Origin: Lachnospiraceae bacterium
GTDB lineage: Bacteria; Bacillota; Clostridia; Lachnospirales; Lachnospiraceae
Assembly: GCA_017520425.1 (NCBI GenBank)
Contig: JAFXFO010000024.1
Span: forward strand, 62,001-126,000
Reading direction: 5' to 3'
Length of the DNA stretch: 64,000 nt
Part shown: positions 38,275 to 46,987 of the stretch, piece after piece
How the letters are laid out: each line of letters opens with the position of its first letter
Position numbering within the stretch: the first letter of the stretch is position 1
Made by a program: the position numbers and the translations under genes
Notes under the pieces: generated by a model
The model's input: the letters and a program-made list of their open reading frames with translations, nothing else
The model's database searches: none
Told to the model about the DNA's origin: nothing

Positions 38275-38284
38275 AACTCCTCCG

Positions 38285-38692
38285 CTAATTCTTTGCAGTT
38301 GACATTCTTTTTTCTTCCAGCTCCAACAACCGGACATCTGTTTCACCATTCCATATTGCTCCTTGCTTCAGCATATTTGCCTGAATATTACCTCTTATCC
38401 GAAGTGCAATGGTATCCCCATAAGCTACCGGGGATAAAGTGGTACCGGTCAGTTCCACATTTTTTATTCCCAACTCCTTCAGCTCTATCAACAATCCGTT
38501 CTGATTCTCCGGTGTCAGGTATCCTTCCGACTCCATCTTTAAAATATACTTTCGGGATACTTGACTTACCTCCAGCTTTAAGAGCATCAGTTCTGTACAC
38601 TGTAAATACACCATAACCACTATACTAATCGCCAATATAGCCATGCCTATGGTTACCAGATTCATAACGTTTGCCGGGCTTTTCTTTTTCAT
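38285..38692 (-). CDS. TadE-like pseudopilin
   Basis: 135 residues. A short basic leader (MKKKSPANVMNLVTIG) is followed by one membrane helix (about 13-30) and a small outer domain of about 100 residues. The opening resembles that of the next gene product (SPANV versus NAANV), so the two are probably related minor pilins. It is 10 bases downstream of the small pilin gene. Confidence 0.7.
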   Translation of the reverse strand: MKKKSPANVMNLVTIGMAILAISIVVMVYLQCTELMLLKLEVSQVSRKYILKMESEGYLTPENQNGLLIELKELGIKNVELTGTTLSPVAYGDTIALRIRGNIQANMLKQGAIWNGETDVRLLELEEKRMSTAKN

Positions 38693-38702
38693 ACTTCTGC
38701 CC

Positions 38703-38885
38703 TTATCCCAAAATACCCATTGCTTTGGTCTGCAATGCGGTAATAATCTGGGTGATAAATGCGGTCAAACTGTCCTTCATCACCACACAAAGCAGCAGTG
38801 CAATAATGCATAACCCCACGGTAACTAATAATCCGTCAATTCCTTCACTTTTCTTAATCAATAATTTTTTTACTTTATTTTTCAT
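38703..38885 (-). CDS. Small Flp-type pilin
   Basis: 60 residues. The basic leader KKLLIKKSEG is followed by IDGLLVTVGLCIIALLLCVV, a hydrophobic helix, and a short amphipathic tail. Size and layout match Flp-type major pilins, which are cut by an A24 peptidase after Gly, here possibly Gly15. GGAAG precedes the ATG. It lies between tadC and the pseudopilin genes, as expected for a Tad locus. Confidence 0.7.
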   Translation of the reverse strand: MKNKVKKLLIKKSEGIDGLLVTVGLCIIALLLCVVMKDSLTAFITQIITALQTKAMGILG

Positions 38886-38902
38886 ATTTTTCTTCCTTTC
38901 TT

Positions 38903-39748
38903 TTAACTAAAAAACATAGACGTAGAAAACATATGCACCACGCAGGCATACAGTACCAATACCAGTATCAATGCAAAGATTCCCAATTGATAAAATGTAA
39001 CACTTCTATTCAGTTGTTCCTTCTTTTTATGCTGCAAAGTAATCTCCATATCTTTAATCTGCTCTGAAATATCACCCAAAAGTTCCACCGCCTGCCCGGA
39101 TTCCATTGCTTGCAAAATGGTGATACACAAGCTGTCAATATAGCGGTTTTGAAACTGCCCCTGTAGCTTCTCCAGAGCCAGGTCCAGGTCACCCTTCATT
39201 ACGATATCTACAGACAAACTTTGCAACGCATCACGTAATCTCTCATGAGTCACGCTACCGTAACATTCTGCCAGCGCATCTGTAATATATACACCTGCCC
39301 GTATCTGTATGGACAATGCACTGTAAACCATATCTAATTCAACCAGCATTTTCTCGTTATCCCTTTTATCCAGATATTGAAGCAATATTCCCGGCAACAG
39401 GCATCCTGTCAGACCGCAAACCATTGCACCCAGCAACCCGAAGGAATATCCAAGCAAAAGTCCGATTCCGCCTGTTGTAATACAAAGAGCCAAATAGCTA
39501 ACCGGATTTATCCAGCGCCCGTAGAAATAGCCGGCTCCGTGCACCCGCAGATACTCTTCCCATCGTTCATAATCAAAGAAGCTGTATGAAGATTTCTTCG
39601 CCTGCATGCAAATATTTTCATAAGCCCGTAAAACCACTTCTCCCGGCTTTTTTCCCTTATATATTCTTAACAATAATCCAAAGACAAAAAGAGAAATAAC
39701 CGCTTTGCTTATACTCAAAAAGAGTTGAATTCTGCTCAATTCATCCAT
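38903..39748 (-). CDS. tadC: TadC-like type II secretion F-domain protein
   Basis: 281 residues with four or five membrane helices. The cytoplasmic T2SSF domain (about 125-245) includes YSALSIQIRAGVYITDALAECY and LQAMESGQAVELLGDISEQI. It would form the inner-membrane platform with TadB. An AGGAGG site precedes the ATG. It starts 9 bases after tadB. Confidence 0.82.
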   Translation of the reverse strand: MDELSRIQLFLSISKAVISLFVFGLLLRIYKGKKPGEVVLRAYENICMQAKKSSYSFFDYERWEEYLRVHGAGYFYGRWINPVSYLALCITTGGIGLLLGYSFGLLGAMVCGLTGCLLPGILLQYLDKRDNEKMLVELDMVYSALSIQIRAGVYITDALAECYGSVTHERLRDALQSLSVDIVMKGDLDLALEKLQGQFQNRYIDSLCITILQAMESGQAVELLGDISEQIKDMEITLQHKKKEQLNRSVTFYQLGIFALILVLVLYACVVHMFSTSMFFS

Positions 39749-39757
39749 AATATCCTC

Positions 39758-40699
39758 CTAGCTGTCTAACTTTCTGATTTTCTTATAAAATGAGAAAAGG
39801 ATTGCTGCGATACCGCCGAGACACCCTTGTCCGATCCAAGTGCCGAACAATATATCCCGGATAGGCACCCCGATTAATACTTCCACCGTTTTCAAAATGA
39901 CCACTGTCATGGCACCTAAAATCAGTATATTGACCCATGCCTCACCTGCCAGGGCTTTTTGCTCCTGCCTCATACGCATATGCTCCCGTATGGACTTTCT
40001 GCTTTGACTTACCAAAACAGTAAAATCAGCCGAATATCGCATACTGATTTCCATATTTCGAACCAGCTCCTTAAACTTAGGATGCTGTACCTTTTCTCCC
40101 ATGCTTAAAAGCGCCAGGCTGGCATCTCCTGAGGTCTGTGCTTCATAGTAACACTCCTCCAATACCGTTTTTAAGGGCTCCTCCAGATAGGAACTGACTT
40201 GACTCAGTATCTGTGTCACCTCTCCGGATGTAATGCTGTAATTTCCCAGAAAATCCAAGAACTTCAACAACTCTCTATCCACTGCATTATAGTTTTGGGA
40301 TATCAATAGATTTATTAAAAGAGAAACAGAACCTTCAAACAAGGCAACGAAAATCAAACCAATCCACCATGTACCGATTCCAATGGCGGCTACCGCATAC
40401 AACAAGGCACATACAATCAGATGAAAAACAATCCACAGCTCCGGAGTCAGACTTTGGAATCTTCCGGTCATACCGCTATAAAGCAATTGCTTTTCTAAAC
40501 GGTACAACAGTCCCTTACGATTTCCAAGCAGCATCATCCCCTTTCGGTTATCCGCAGTACGCCGTTCTGCTGCCTGCTCCAAATTTACATAGGCCTTATG
40601 TATCACATTGTGAATAATACTTTCCTTTTGAATCCAACGAAAGAGCAAGAAAAAGGAAAGAAACAGTTCCATACACAAAATTATTTTTTCTACCATCAC
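39758..40699 (-). CDS. tadB: TadB-like type II secretion F-domain protein
   Basis: 313 residues with an N-terminal helix, two mid helices (about 90-130) and one near the C-terminus. A helical T2SSF-like segment lies between (FLDFLGNYSITSGEVTQILSQ). It is the partner of TadC in the membrane platform. It begins 4 bases after the ATPase reading frame. Confidence 0.78.
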   Translation of the reverse strand: MMVEKIILCMELFLSFFLLFRWIQKESIIHNVIHKAYVNLEQAAERRTADNRKGMMLLGNRKGLLYRLEKQLLYSGMTGRFQSLTPELWIVFHLIVCALLYAVAAIGIGTWWIGLIFVALFEGSVSLLINLLISQNYNAVDRELLKFLDFLGNYSITSGEVTQILSQVSSYLEEPLKTVLEECYYEAQTSGDASLALLSMGEKVQHPKFKELVRNMEISMRYSADFTVLVSQSRKSIREHMRMRQEQKALAGEAWVNILILGAMTVVILKTVEVLIGVPIRDILFGTWIGQGCLGGIAAILFSFYKKIRKLDS

Positions 40700-40703
40700 T
40701 CAC

Positions 40704-41820
40704 CTACCCGAAAACTCTTTCATACACCAGTTCTTTGCGCTTAGCGTCCCAGCCTCTGTTGATAAACACCTGCTTCACCTTATAATGCTCCATAAAAACG
40801 GTGGTAGTAAAACATTCCATCATTTTCATCAATTCATCCCTGGAATACCTACTGCTGTACATAGCATAATCCACCAGCTTGTCCGTAGCCTTATTGGCAG
40901 CAGGTGCATGGATGGTAGCTGCACAGAGCTGTCCGGTGTATGCTGCATTCAAAAGATACAGGGCTTCATCACCCTTCACCTCTCCTATGATGAAAAAATC
41001 CACATCCATTGTTAAGCCCGCGATACTGATATTTTTCAAATCATAATTCACCTGACTTTCTCCGCTTCCCGGCAAGGAATGCATAAACATCATATCCGGG
41101 TGCCTCTTCGTGGTAAGTTCATCCGCCTGCTGGGCTACCAGGATAGCCATATCATCCGGCAAGGTCTCCTTTAGCGCATTAAGAAGTGTCGTTTTTCCGG
41201 AGGAATTACCTCCGCAGATTAGCGTGGAGCCGGTACGAAATCGCTGGATTAGAATTTCTGCCAGCTCTCTGTCCAACATTTTTCTACGGATCAATTCATG
41301 AATATCCGGAAAATTTCTGGGTACCTTCCGGATACACAAATAGGGTTCCCCATAGGTATTTACCAAAGGCATGGAGATGGTAAACCGTAAGATAAAATCC
41401 GGATGGGAATCCATCCGTAAATCTCTGTATCGCATTCAGATTGGAGATATTCACCTGATTCTTAGTGGCCACATAATCCACAAACTGCCGATACTCCTTT
41501 TCCGACTCAAAAGTAACCGGGGCTGCCATACGCCTTCCCTTTCTTTTGATGCGGATATTGTCATAGCAGATAATCCGGATATCCGAAATCTCCTCATCAT
41601 CAATCAAAGGAGAAATCCGGGAATAGCCGAAAATATACTGTTCAAACAGCTTCACCAGCTCCTTTGCCTGTTCCCCGGTAAGCCCATAAGACAGCTCAGC
41701 ATAGTCCCCCGCCTCCTTTAAAAAGGCCTCCCTGCTTAATACACCCTTCTTCATTTGAATGAGGGAGGGTTGTTTTTTGGTAGAATAATCCTCCACCATC
41801 TTTTTCAAATACTCTGTCAT
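40704..41820 (-). pseudogene. tadA: TadA/CpaF secretion ATPase interrupted by a frameshift
   Basis: Two overlapping frames together give one TadA ATPase. The first (41820 to about 41412) encodes the N-terminal domain to NLNAIQRFTD. The second, in the +1 frame, carries on with DSHPDFILRFTISMPLVNTYG, the P-loop GGNSSGKTTLLNAL, and IIGEVKGDEALYLLNAAYTG with ATIHAP. A stop just before 41435 in the second frame limits the crossing point. The best site is 41411-41415, where one extra G in GGATGGATT would explain the shift. All other genes of the operon are intact, so it could be a real mutation, a sequencing error or, less likely, programmed frameshifting. Confidence 0.8.
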
Positions 41821-41976
41821 TTTACCAAATCTTGAAACACTTCAAGAATCCTCTGCACCACCCTTCTGTTATACATTATTTCTTAGGGAAATATGTTGCT
41901 TCGTCTGAAGCAGATTTAGGAATCCTAAAAATTGAAAAAATTGATTCGTCTGAATGACGAAAGATAAAATCGATTT
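41821..41976 (-). promoter_or_regulatory. Structured 5' leader of the Tad-like operon
   Basis: About 155 bases between the promoter and tadA. It holds a hairpin TTCGTC-ATTCA-GACGAA, a second hairpin GCTTC-AGAC-GAAGC sharing the 10-base word TTCAGACGAA, and TTTAGGA-T-TCCTAAA between them. I recognise no known riboswitch class. Confidence 0.4.
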
Positions 41977-41982
41977 ACGCAT

Positions 41983-42011
41983 ACTATACAACCATAACCC
42001 CGGCTTGTCAA
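41983..42011 (-). promoter_or_regulatory. Promoter of the Tad-like operon
   Basis: TTGACA (42006-42011), a 17-base spacer and TATAGT (41983-41988) on the minus strand: close to the sigma-A consensus. It begins right after the terminator of the ABC-F gene. Confidence 0.85.
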
Positions 42012-42016
42012 GACCA

Positions 42017-42047
42017 TAAAAAAAAGAACTTCAAGTTTTCTTGAAGT
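42017..42047 (-). terminator. Terminator of the ABC-F gene
   Basis: An 8-bp stem ACTTCAAG/CTTGAAGT with a 4-base loop is followed by TCTTTTTTTT on the minus strand. Confidence 0.9.
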
Positions 42048-42084
42048 CCTCTTTCCTTTTCATTCGTGCTACATTTGCAGAAGA

Positions 42085-43980
42085 TTATATTTCTTCTCCT
42101 GCTTCGATTCTGGCCGCCAAATCCTCCAGATACATCCACCGTTCCATCTTTTCTTCCAGTGCGGCTTCCGTAACCTCTTTTTCCTTGGTCAGCTCATTCA
42201 GCTTTATAAAATCACGGGCAAACTTAGGGATTTCTGCCTCCAGCTTTTCTATTTTTTCTTCCAGTGCAGCGATTTCTCCTTCGATGCTTTCATAATCCTT
42301 CTGCTCCTGATAGGTGAATTTCAGTTTCTTCTTACGGCCTGCATTCCAGTTATTACGGTCTGTTTTGGCATCTGCCGAAGATGCTTCAACAGCGTTATTT
42401 ACGCTACTCTTGCCAGCTGCAAAGACGGAATCCGAAGCATATCCGTCGGCCGCTTCACGTTCCCGCTTACGGTTTACATAATCCGTGTATCCGCCCTCGG
42501 ACTGCAACAAGCTGCCATCCTCCTCAAAGGAGAAGATTCGCCTTACGGTTCTGTCCAGGAAATATCTGTCATGGGATACCACAATCACGATTCCCGGGAA
42601 GGTATCCAGATAGTTCTCTAAGATACGCAAGGTGGCAATATCCATATCATTGGTAGGTTCGTCCAATATCAGCACATTTGGTGCCTCCATTAGCACCTTA
42701 CACAAATAAAGTCTGCGCCTTTCTCCTCCGGACAGCTTGCCTATGAGACCATACTGATCCTCCCCCGAGAAAAGGAATCTTTCCAGCAATCGGGTAGCCG
42801 TAATACGTCCTTCCGCTGTTTCGATATACTCTGCCGTATCCCTAATATAGTCGATGACTCTCTGGCTAGGTTTCATGGTATCCTCGCCAATTTCCTGGGC
42901 ATAATACCCAAGCTTCACGGTCTGACCAATGGTTATGGTGCCACTGTCCGGCTCCTCCAGTCCCATGATAATCTTCATCAAGGTAGACTTGCCACAGCCA
43001 TTTTTGCCAATGAAACCCACTCTGTCATTCTTTAAAAACAAATAGGTAAAGTCCTGAATCAGCGTCTTCTCGCCGTAAGCCTTACTGATATTTTCCAACT
43101 CAACCGTGGTCTTACCTAAACGGGATGCCACAGAAGAGATTTCCACCACACCATCTTTTTCCGGTGCCTTGGTATTTTTCAGTTCCTCATATCGCTCCAG
43201 TCTGGCTTTTTGTTTAGTACTACGGGCTCTGGCTCCACGCTTCACCCATTCCAGCTCCACACGCAGGATTGCGTCTCTTTTCCTCTGGGAAGCCTCCTCC
43301 ATCTCCTCTCTCTGGGCCTTCAGCTCCAGAAAGCCGGAATAATTGGTACTATAGCTGTAAATATGTCCCTTATCAATTTCAACAATACGGTTGGACACGC
43401 TGTCCAGGAAATAACGGTCATGGGTAATCATCACAATGGCACTGCGATGTTTTTTTAATGTTTCCTCCAGCCAGTCCGACATCTCGTTATCCAAATGGTT
43501 GGTAGGTTCATCCAGTACCAGCAAATCTGCAGGGCTCAAAAGTACTGCCACCAGTGCCAATCGTTTCTTCTGTCCGCCGGACAGTTCCCCGCATTTCTGT
43601 TCAAAATCATAGACTCCCAGCTTGGTCAGCATACTTTTGGCTTCTGCAGCCAGGGTCGCTTCCTCTTCCTCTGATAACTGCTGATTCTTTTGCAATTTGG
43701 CCTCCTGGGCCTTTTCTACAACTGCCGAAATCGCAGTCTTCTCTGCATCAAATATTGGATTCTGGGGCAAATAAGCTACCACCACATGATTAGCCATGAC
43801 GATCTTACCTTCGTCCGGCTCCTCCAATCCGGCTATCATCTTAAGCAGGGTACTCTTCCCTGTACCATTGATACCGATGATACCGGCCTTTTCTCCCTCC
43901 TGTAAAAAGAAGCCCGCCTTGTCAAAAAGCTTACGCTCGCCATATGCTTTTGTAATATTCTCTACTGTCAGTATATTCAT
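42085..43980 (-). CDS. ABC-F family ATPase, Uup-like
   Basis: 631 residues with two ABC domains on one chain and no membrane helices. Walker A motifs are GINGTGKST and GKNGCGKST; signatures are LSGGQKKRLALVAVLL and LSGGERRRLYLCKVLM. The linker WVKRGARARSTKQKARL and a C-terminal coiled coil (about 555-625, rich in Glu and Lys) point to the Uup branch. ABC-F proteins act on ribosomes or, for Uup, on DNA branch structures. It follows the BlaI-type regulator gene by 13 bases, so that regulator probably controls it. Confidence 0.92.
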   Translation of the reverse strand: MNILTVENITKAYGERKLFDKAGFFLQEGEKAGIIGINGTGKSTLLKMIAGLEEPDEGKIVMANHVVVAYLPQNPIFDAEKTAISAVVEKAQEAKLQKNQQLSEEEEATLAAEAKSMLTKLGVYDFEQKCGELSGGQKKRLALVAVLLSPADLLVLDEPTNHLDNEMSDWLEETLKKHRSAIVMITHDRYFLDSVSNRIVEIDKGHIYSYSTNYSGFLELKAQREEMEEASQRKRDAILRVELEWVKRGARARSTKQKARLERYEELKNTKAPEKDGVVEISSVASRLGKTTVELENISKAYGEKTLIQDFTYLFLKNDRVGFIGKNGCGKSTLMKIIMGLEEPDSGTITIGQTVKLGYYAQEIGEDTMKPSQRVIDYIRDTAEYIETAEGRITATRLLERFLFSGEDQYGLIGKLSGGERRRLYLCKVLMEAPNVLILDEPTNDMDIATLRILENYLDTFPGIVIVVSHDRYFLDRTVRRIFSFEEDGSLLQSEGGYTDYVNRKREREAADGYASDSVFAAGKSSVNNAVEASSADAKTDRNNWNAGRKKKLKFTYQEQKDYESIEGEIAALEEKIEKLEAEIPKFARDFIKLNELTKEKEVTEAALEEKMERWMYLEDLAARIEAGEEI

Positions 43981-43993
43981 ATTCTGTCACATC

Positions 43994-44380
43994 CTACCTG
44001 CGCTGTTCCAAACGCTTTTCTCTCACAAATTCTTCCAGCTCCAAAAGCTCTCTGTCCGACAGCTCCCTGCTGTCAAACAGGGCTGTCAGGAAATTCTTAA
44101 TGGAGTTTTGATACAGGCGCTTCAGAATATTCCAGCTTTCCTTCTGGACATAAATCTCCTTATCCACCATGGCAATATACACGTTATTCTTGCCTTCCTT
44201 TTCCACTGCCACAAAGCCCTTTTCCTCCAAGCGGGACAAAAAGGACAGTATGGTAGTAGGCGAAAGCTTTTTATCGCCTTCCATATTTCTTTCTATTTCC
44301 ATTCGGGTCACCGGCTTGTCCAGCTCCCAGATAATCATCATAATCTCCAGTTCCGAATCAGGTAATCGTTTCATATGCAT
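43994..44380 (-). CDS. BlaI/MecI/CopY family transcriptional regulator
   Basis: 128 residues. The winged-helix domain covers about 1-75 (LPDSELEIMMIIWELDKPVT, LSPTTILSFLSRLEEKGFV), with a dimerising C-terminal helix region. In BlaI/MecI systems a BlaR-type sensor protease relieves repression, but no such gene is next to it. It leads a two-gene unit with the ABC-F gene. Two in-frame ATG codons (44380 and 44374) follow the AAAGGTGA site. An inverted repeat overlapping its promoter suggests autoregulation. Confidence 0.88.
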   Translation of the reverse strand: MHMKRLPDSELEIMMIIWELDKPVTRMEIERNMEGDKKLSPTTILSFLSRLEEKGFVAVEKEGKNNVYIAMVDKEIYVQKESWNILKRLYQNSIKNFLTALFDSRELSDRELLELEEFVREKRLEQRR

Positions 44381-44401
44381 TCACCTTTCCTTCTACATTT
44401 G

Positions 44402-44441
44402 CCTAATAGATATAATAGGCCACTTTCTTGTACATTGTCAA
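44402..44441 (-). promoter_or_regulatory. Promoter and candidate operator of the BlaI-type gene
   Basis: TTGACA (44436-44441), an 18-base spacer and TATTAT (44412-44417) on the minus strand. The imperfect inverted repeat CCTAATAGATATAATAGG (44402-44419) covers the -10 box. The rest of the 314-base gap (44381-44694) holds only the terminator at 44586-44624 and sequence shared with 47687-47879. Confidence 0.6.
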
Positions 44442-44585
44442 TGTCAAATCATACCTTTTTTTCATAAATAGCGCCTCTTCGGTCTATATAAGTATTTTTA
44501 CTCTTTTGGTATCCTTTTAAGTTGGTTTAGCATGTCTTTTAGGCTAATTTTTCATCCCTACGTATATATACCACTCTTTACGCAG

Positions 44586-44624
44586 AAAAAGTATCTCTTT
44601 TCTTTCAAAAAGAGATACTTTTTT
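44586..44624 (-). terminator. Terminator of the LD-carboxypeptidase gene
   Basis: AAAAAGTATCTCTTTT pairs with AAAAGAGATACTTTTT around a short loop, with T runs on both strands. A near copy lies at 47785-47823. Confidence 0.85.
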
Positions 44625-44694
44625 ATCAAATCACTTAATACAGATACTTTCCTACCAAACCAGGCACTCAAACATAGCTATGAAGCACAACAAC

Positions 44695-45714
44695 CTACTC
44701 CCTCACTCCGCTCTCTAATATCTTAAAGGTCGCCTTCTCACAATCAATCTCGCACATTACCCCCACTGGCAATATAGTCATAGGAGTATGATGTACAAAA
44801 TCCACATTCTCAAATAAAATCATATCCTCACGATGCACTTCCTGATTTATCACCTTACGCAGAATATTTCTGGCCTCCTCATCCAGCTTGCCTGTGATAA
44901 TAGCTGCCGCTTTGTCAAATAAACCTGCAGCCGCAAAGGCTCTCAGACTGTGCAATCCTGCCAATTGGCTGCCATAGGCAGGTCCGTGCTCAAGAGCTAT
45001 GAAAGACCCTTCAAAGAAATCCACAACCGGGAAATACTTCGTCCCCATAATCTGCTGCAGAGGTCCTCCGCACATAGGGAATAGTCTGCCTTGCTTTACA
45101 CCTTGGCCTTGGGTTACACTGTACCCGGTATTTTTCGTCCATTTAATCTTCTTGAGCTTAATATCCCTCCACTCAATAGGAGTATAAGCCTCACTGCACT
45201 TTACTTCGCCTATAACATCTGTTTCAAATAAAGTCCGCCGGATAGCGTCTTCCGTATAAACATCCAAAGAACCCGGTTGTGCGATAGGTGTCAGCACATT
45301 GGGACCGTAGTAAGCCCGCACTCCTGCATAGGCAAATATGGCCATCCAGGTAGCGATGTCAGAATATCCCATAAATACCTTGGGATTGTCATGAATTATC
45401 TGCGTATCAATATAGGGCAATACTCTATAGGAGTCATCTCCGCCCATGTTACAGATAATCGCACTGACTTCCTGATTTTGCAATGCCCACATCAAATCTT
45501 CCGCTCTTTTTTCCGGATGTTCATAGATATACTGGCTGCCTTTCAAGGCATGGGGCGTTTCCACCACCTTCACACCGAAAATCTCCTGAAAACGCTTCTT
45601 ACCTGTCTCATAACGCTCCAGCATGTCCGCATCCCCGGCTCTTCCCCCGGACAGGGAAATAAAGGCCACGGTATCCCCTTTCCGAATCTTTCTTGGTACA
45701 ATTAGGTCCTTCAT
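44695..45714 (-). CDS. S66 family LD-carboxypeptidase (MccF/LdcA-like)
   Basis: About 339 residues of peptidase family S66, cytoplasmic enzymes that trim murein tetrapeptides or inactivate microcin-C-type toxins. The nucleophile Ser is in MGYSDIATW (residue 118 from the chosen start). IICNMGGDDSYRVLPYID and FIALEHGPAYGSQLAGLHSL are typical. An upstream ATG at 45729 exists, but AAAGGTGAT just before the ATG at 45714 overlaps the amidase stop and fits better. It ends a TetR-amidase-carboxypeptidase operon. The reading is closer to MccF than to LdcA, by impression. Confidence 0.85.
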   Translation of the reverse strand: MKDLIVPRKIRKGDTVAFISLSGGRAGDADMLERYETGKKRFQEIFGVKVVETPHALKGSQYIYEHPEKRAEDLMWALQNQEVSAIICNMGGDDSYRVLPYIDTQIIHDNPKVFMGYSDIATWMAIFAYAGVRAYYGPNVLTPIAQPGSLDVYTEDAIRRTLFETDVIGEVKCSEAYTPIEWRDIKLKKIKWTKNTGYSVTQGQGVKQGRLFPMCGGPLQQIMGTKYFPVVDFFEGSFIALEHGPAYGSQLAGLHSLRAFAAAGLFDKAAAIITGKLDEEARNILRKVINQEVHREDMILFENVDFVHHTPMTILPVGVMCEIDCEKATFKILESGVRE

Positions 45715-45718
45715 AATA

Positions 45719-46987
45719 TCACCTTTCATCCCTAATTAATTTTTCTATGGCAAGTGCAGCCCGATACAAGCGATATTCATCCACACCATACAGCATCACT
45801 CCTTGTCGTACGCCAAACGCATTCTTCTGACTTCCTACAATGGTAACCGAAGGCAATCCGCAAAAATGCATAATATTTGTGGGCCCGCACACTATGACTG
45901 CATCATAATCAGCCAGTTCTTCCCGTACTTCCCGCATCATTTTACTGCGTTCTTCCATAGCTCTCAGATATTCCTCACTCCGTAGTCCTCCGGGTGTTTC
46001 TTCCAATGCCGCTTTCAAAAGTGTATTTCCATATTTCATCATAGTATCCGGATTGGCTTCGTAATATTCCACAATTTCCTTAAGAGTTTTCCTTGATGCT
46101 GCAGAGGTACCAAGATACTCCTCCAAATGTGCCTTAAATTCATACTTCATAATCGTCCCTTGAAGTGGTGTAGGCATCTGCTCGATTTTCCGGATGCTTG
46201 CACCACGCCTTTTGAGCAATCTTGTTACATGTCTTCGGAACTTATTTTGTCCCAAGGACATCATTTTGTGGTTCGCAGTATTGATGGCTATCTTCAGTGC
46301 ATTATATTCCGCCGCCTGCAACTTTGGCAATGGTTCTTCTCTCATTGCAGAATACAACCATAATGTGGTTGTAAAATCCCTGGCCATGGCTCCGGCACTA
46401 TCGAGAGTCTTTGCAATCGGTATAATTCCCTCCGATGACAATGCCCCAACCGGAGGCTTCAAACCGCAGATACCGTTATCCAGTGCGCACAAAATAATCG
46501 AAAACGAAGTATCCGTTCCTACTGCACCGGCAACCATCCCGGCTGCAACCGCAACCGCCGAACCACTGGACGAACCGGAAGGACTTAATCTCGGATCCAC
46601 CGCATGAATCACCTGTCCGCCACGGGAACTGTAACCTCCCGGCATGCCGTTTGTAGTATAATTTGCAAACTCTGTCATATTGGTTTTCCCGAGAATGACA
46701 GCTCCGTTTTTACGCAAATTCCGAATAACCGGTGCATCCTTCTTGGCAATATTATCCTCCAGCGCCAGACTTCCTGCCGTTGTATGTAATCCTTTCACAT
46801 CAATATTATCTTTTACCAAGATAGGAGTTCCCCAAAAATCTCCTATTTCCGTCTTTCTGCAGGCATCAAGTTCTTTTGCCTGTTCTACTGCCGTCATATC
46901 CAATTCTGCAATACAGTTCAGACCGTTTTTTCCGCCTTTTGTTTTGGCTTCCTTAAGAGCCTGCTGTACCCATTCATATACACTCAT
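45719..46987 (-). CDS. Amidase-signature family amidohydrolase
   Basis: 422 residues. The amidase-signature Lys is in PILVKDNIDVKG and the Ser-rich motif is SPSGSSSGSAVAVAAG. The segment AVGTDTSFSIILCALDNG replaces the usual GTDTGGSIRxPA, so the nucleophile region is somewhat divergent. The enzyme would hydrolyse an amide; the substrate is unknown. It is too short and isolated to be GatA of the tRNA amidotransferase. The ATG overlaps the tetR stop by 4 bases. Confidence 0.85.
   Translation of the reverse strand: MSVYEWVQQALKEAKTKGGKNGLNCIAELDMTAVEQAKELDACRKTEIGDFWGTPILVKDNIDVKGLHTTAGSLALEDNIAKKDAPVIRNLRKNGAVILGKTNMTEFANYTTNGMPGGYSSRGGQVIHAVDPRLSPSGSSSGSAVAVAAGMVAGAVGTDTSFSIILCALDNGICGLKPPVGALSSEGIIPIAKTLDSAGAMARDFTTTLWLYSAMREEPLPKLQAAEYNALKIAINTANHKMMSLGQNKFRRHVTRLLKRRGASIRKIEQMPTPLQGTIMKYEFKAHLEEYLGTSAASRKTLKEIVEYYEANPDTMMKYGNTLLKAALEETPGGLRSEEYLRAMEERSKMMREVREELADYDAVIVCGPTNIMHFCGLPSVTIVGSQKNAFGVRQGVMLYGVDEYRLYRAALAIEKLIRDER

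Noticed and set aside
41411..41415. Programmed frameshifting in tadA
   Set aside because: No slippery heptamer, rare codon with stop or internal ribosome-site stimulator seen at the crossing; a mutation or sequence error is simpler.
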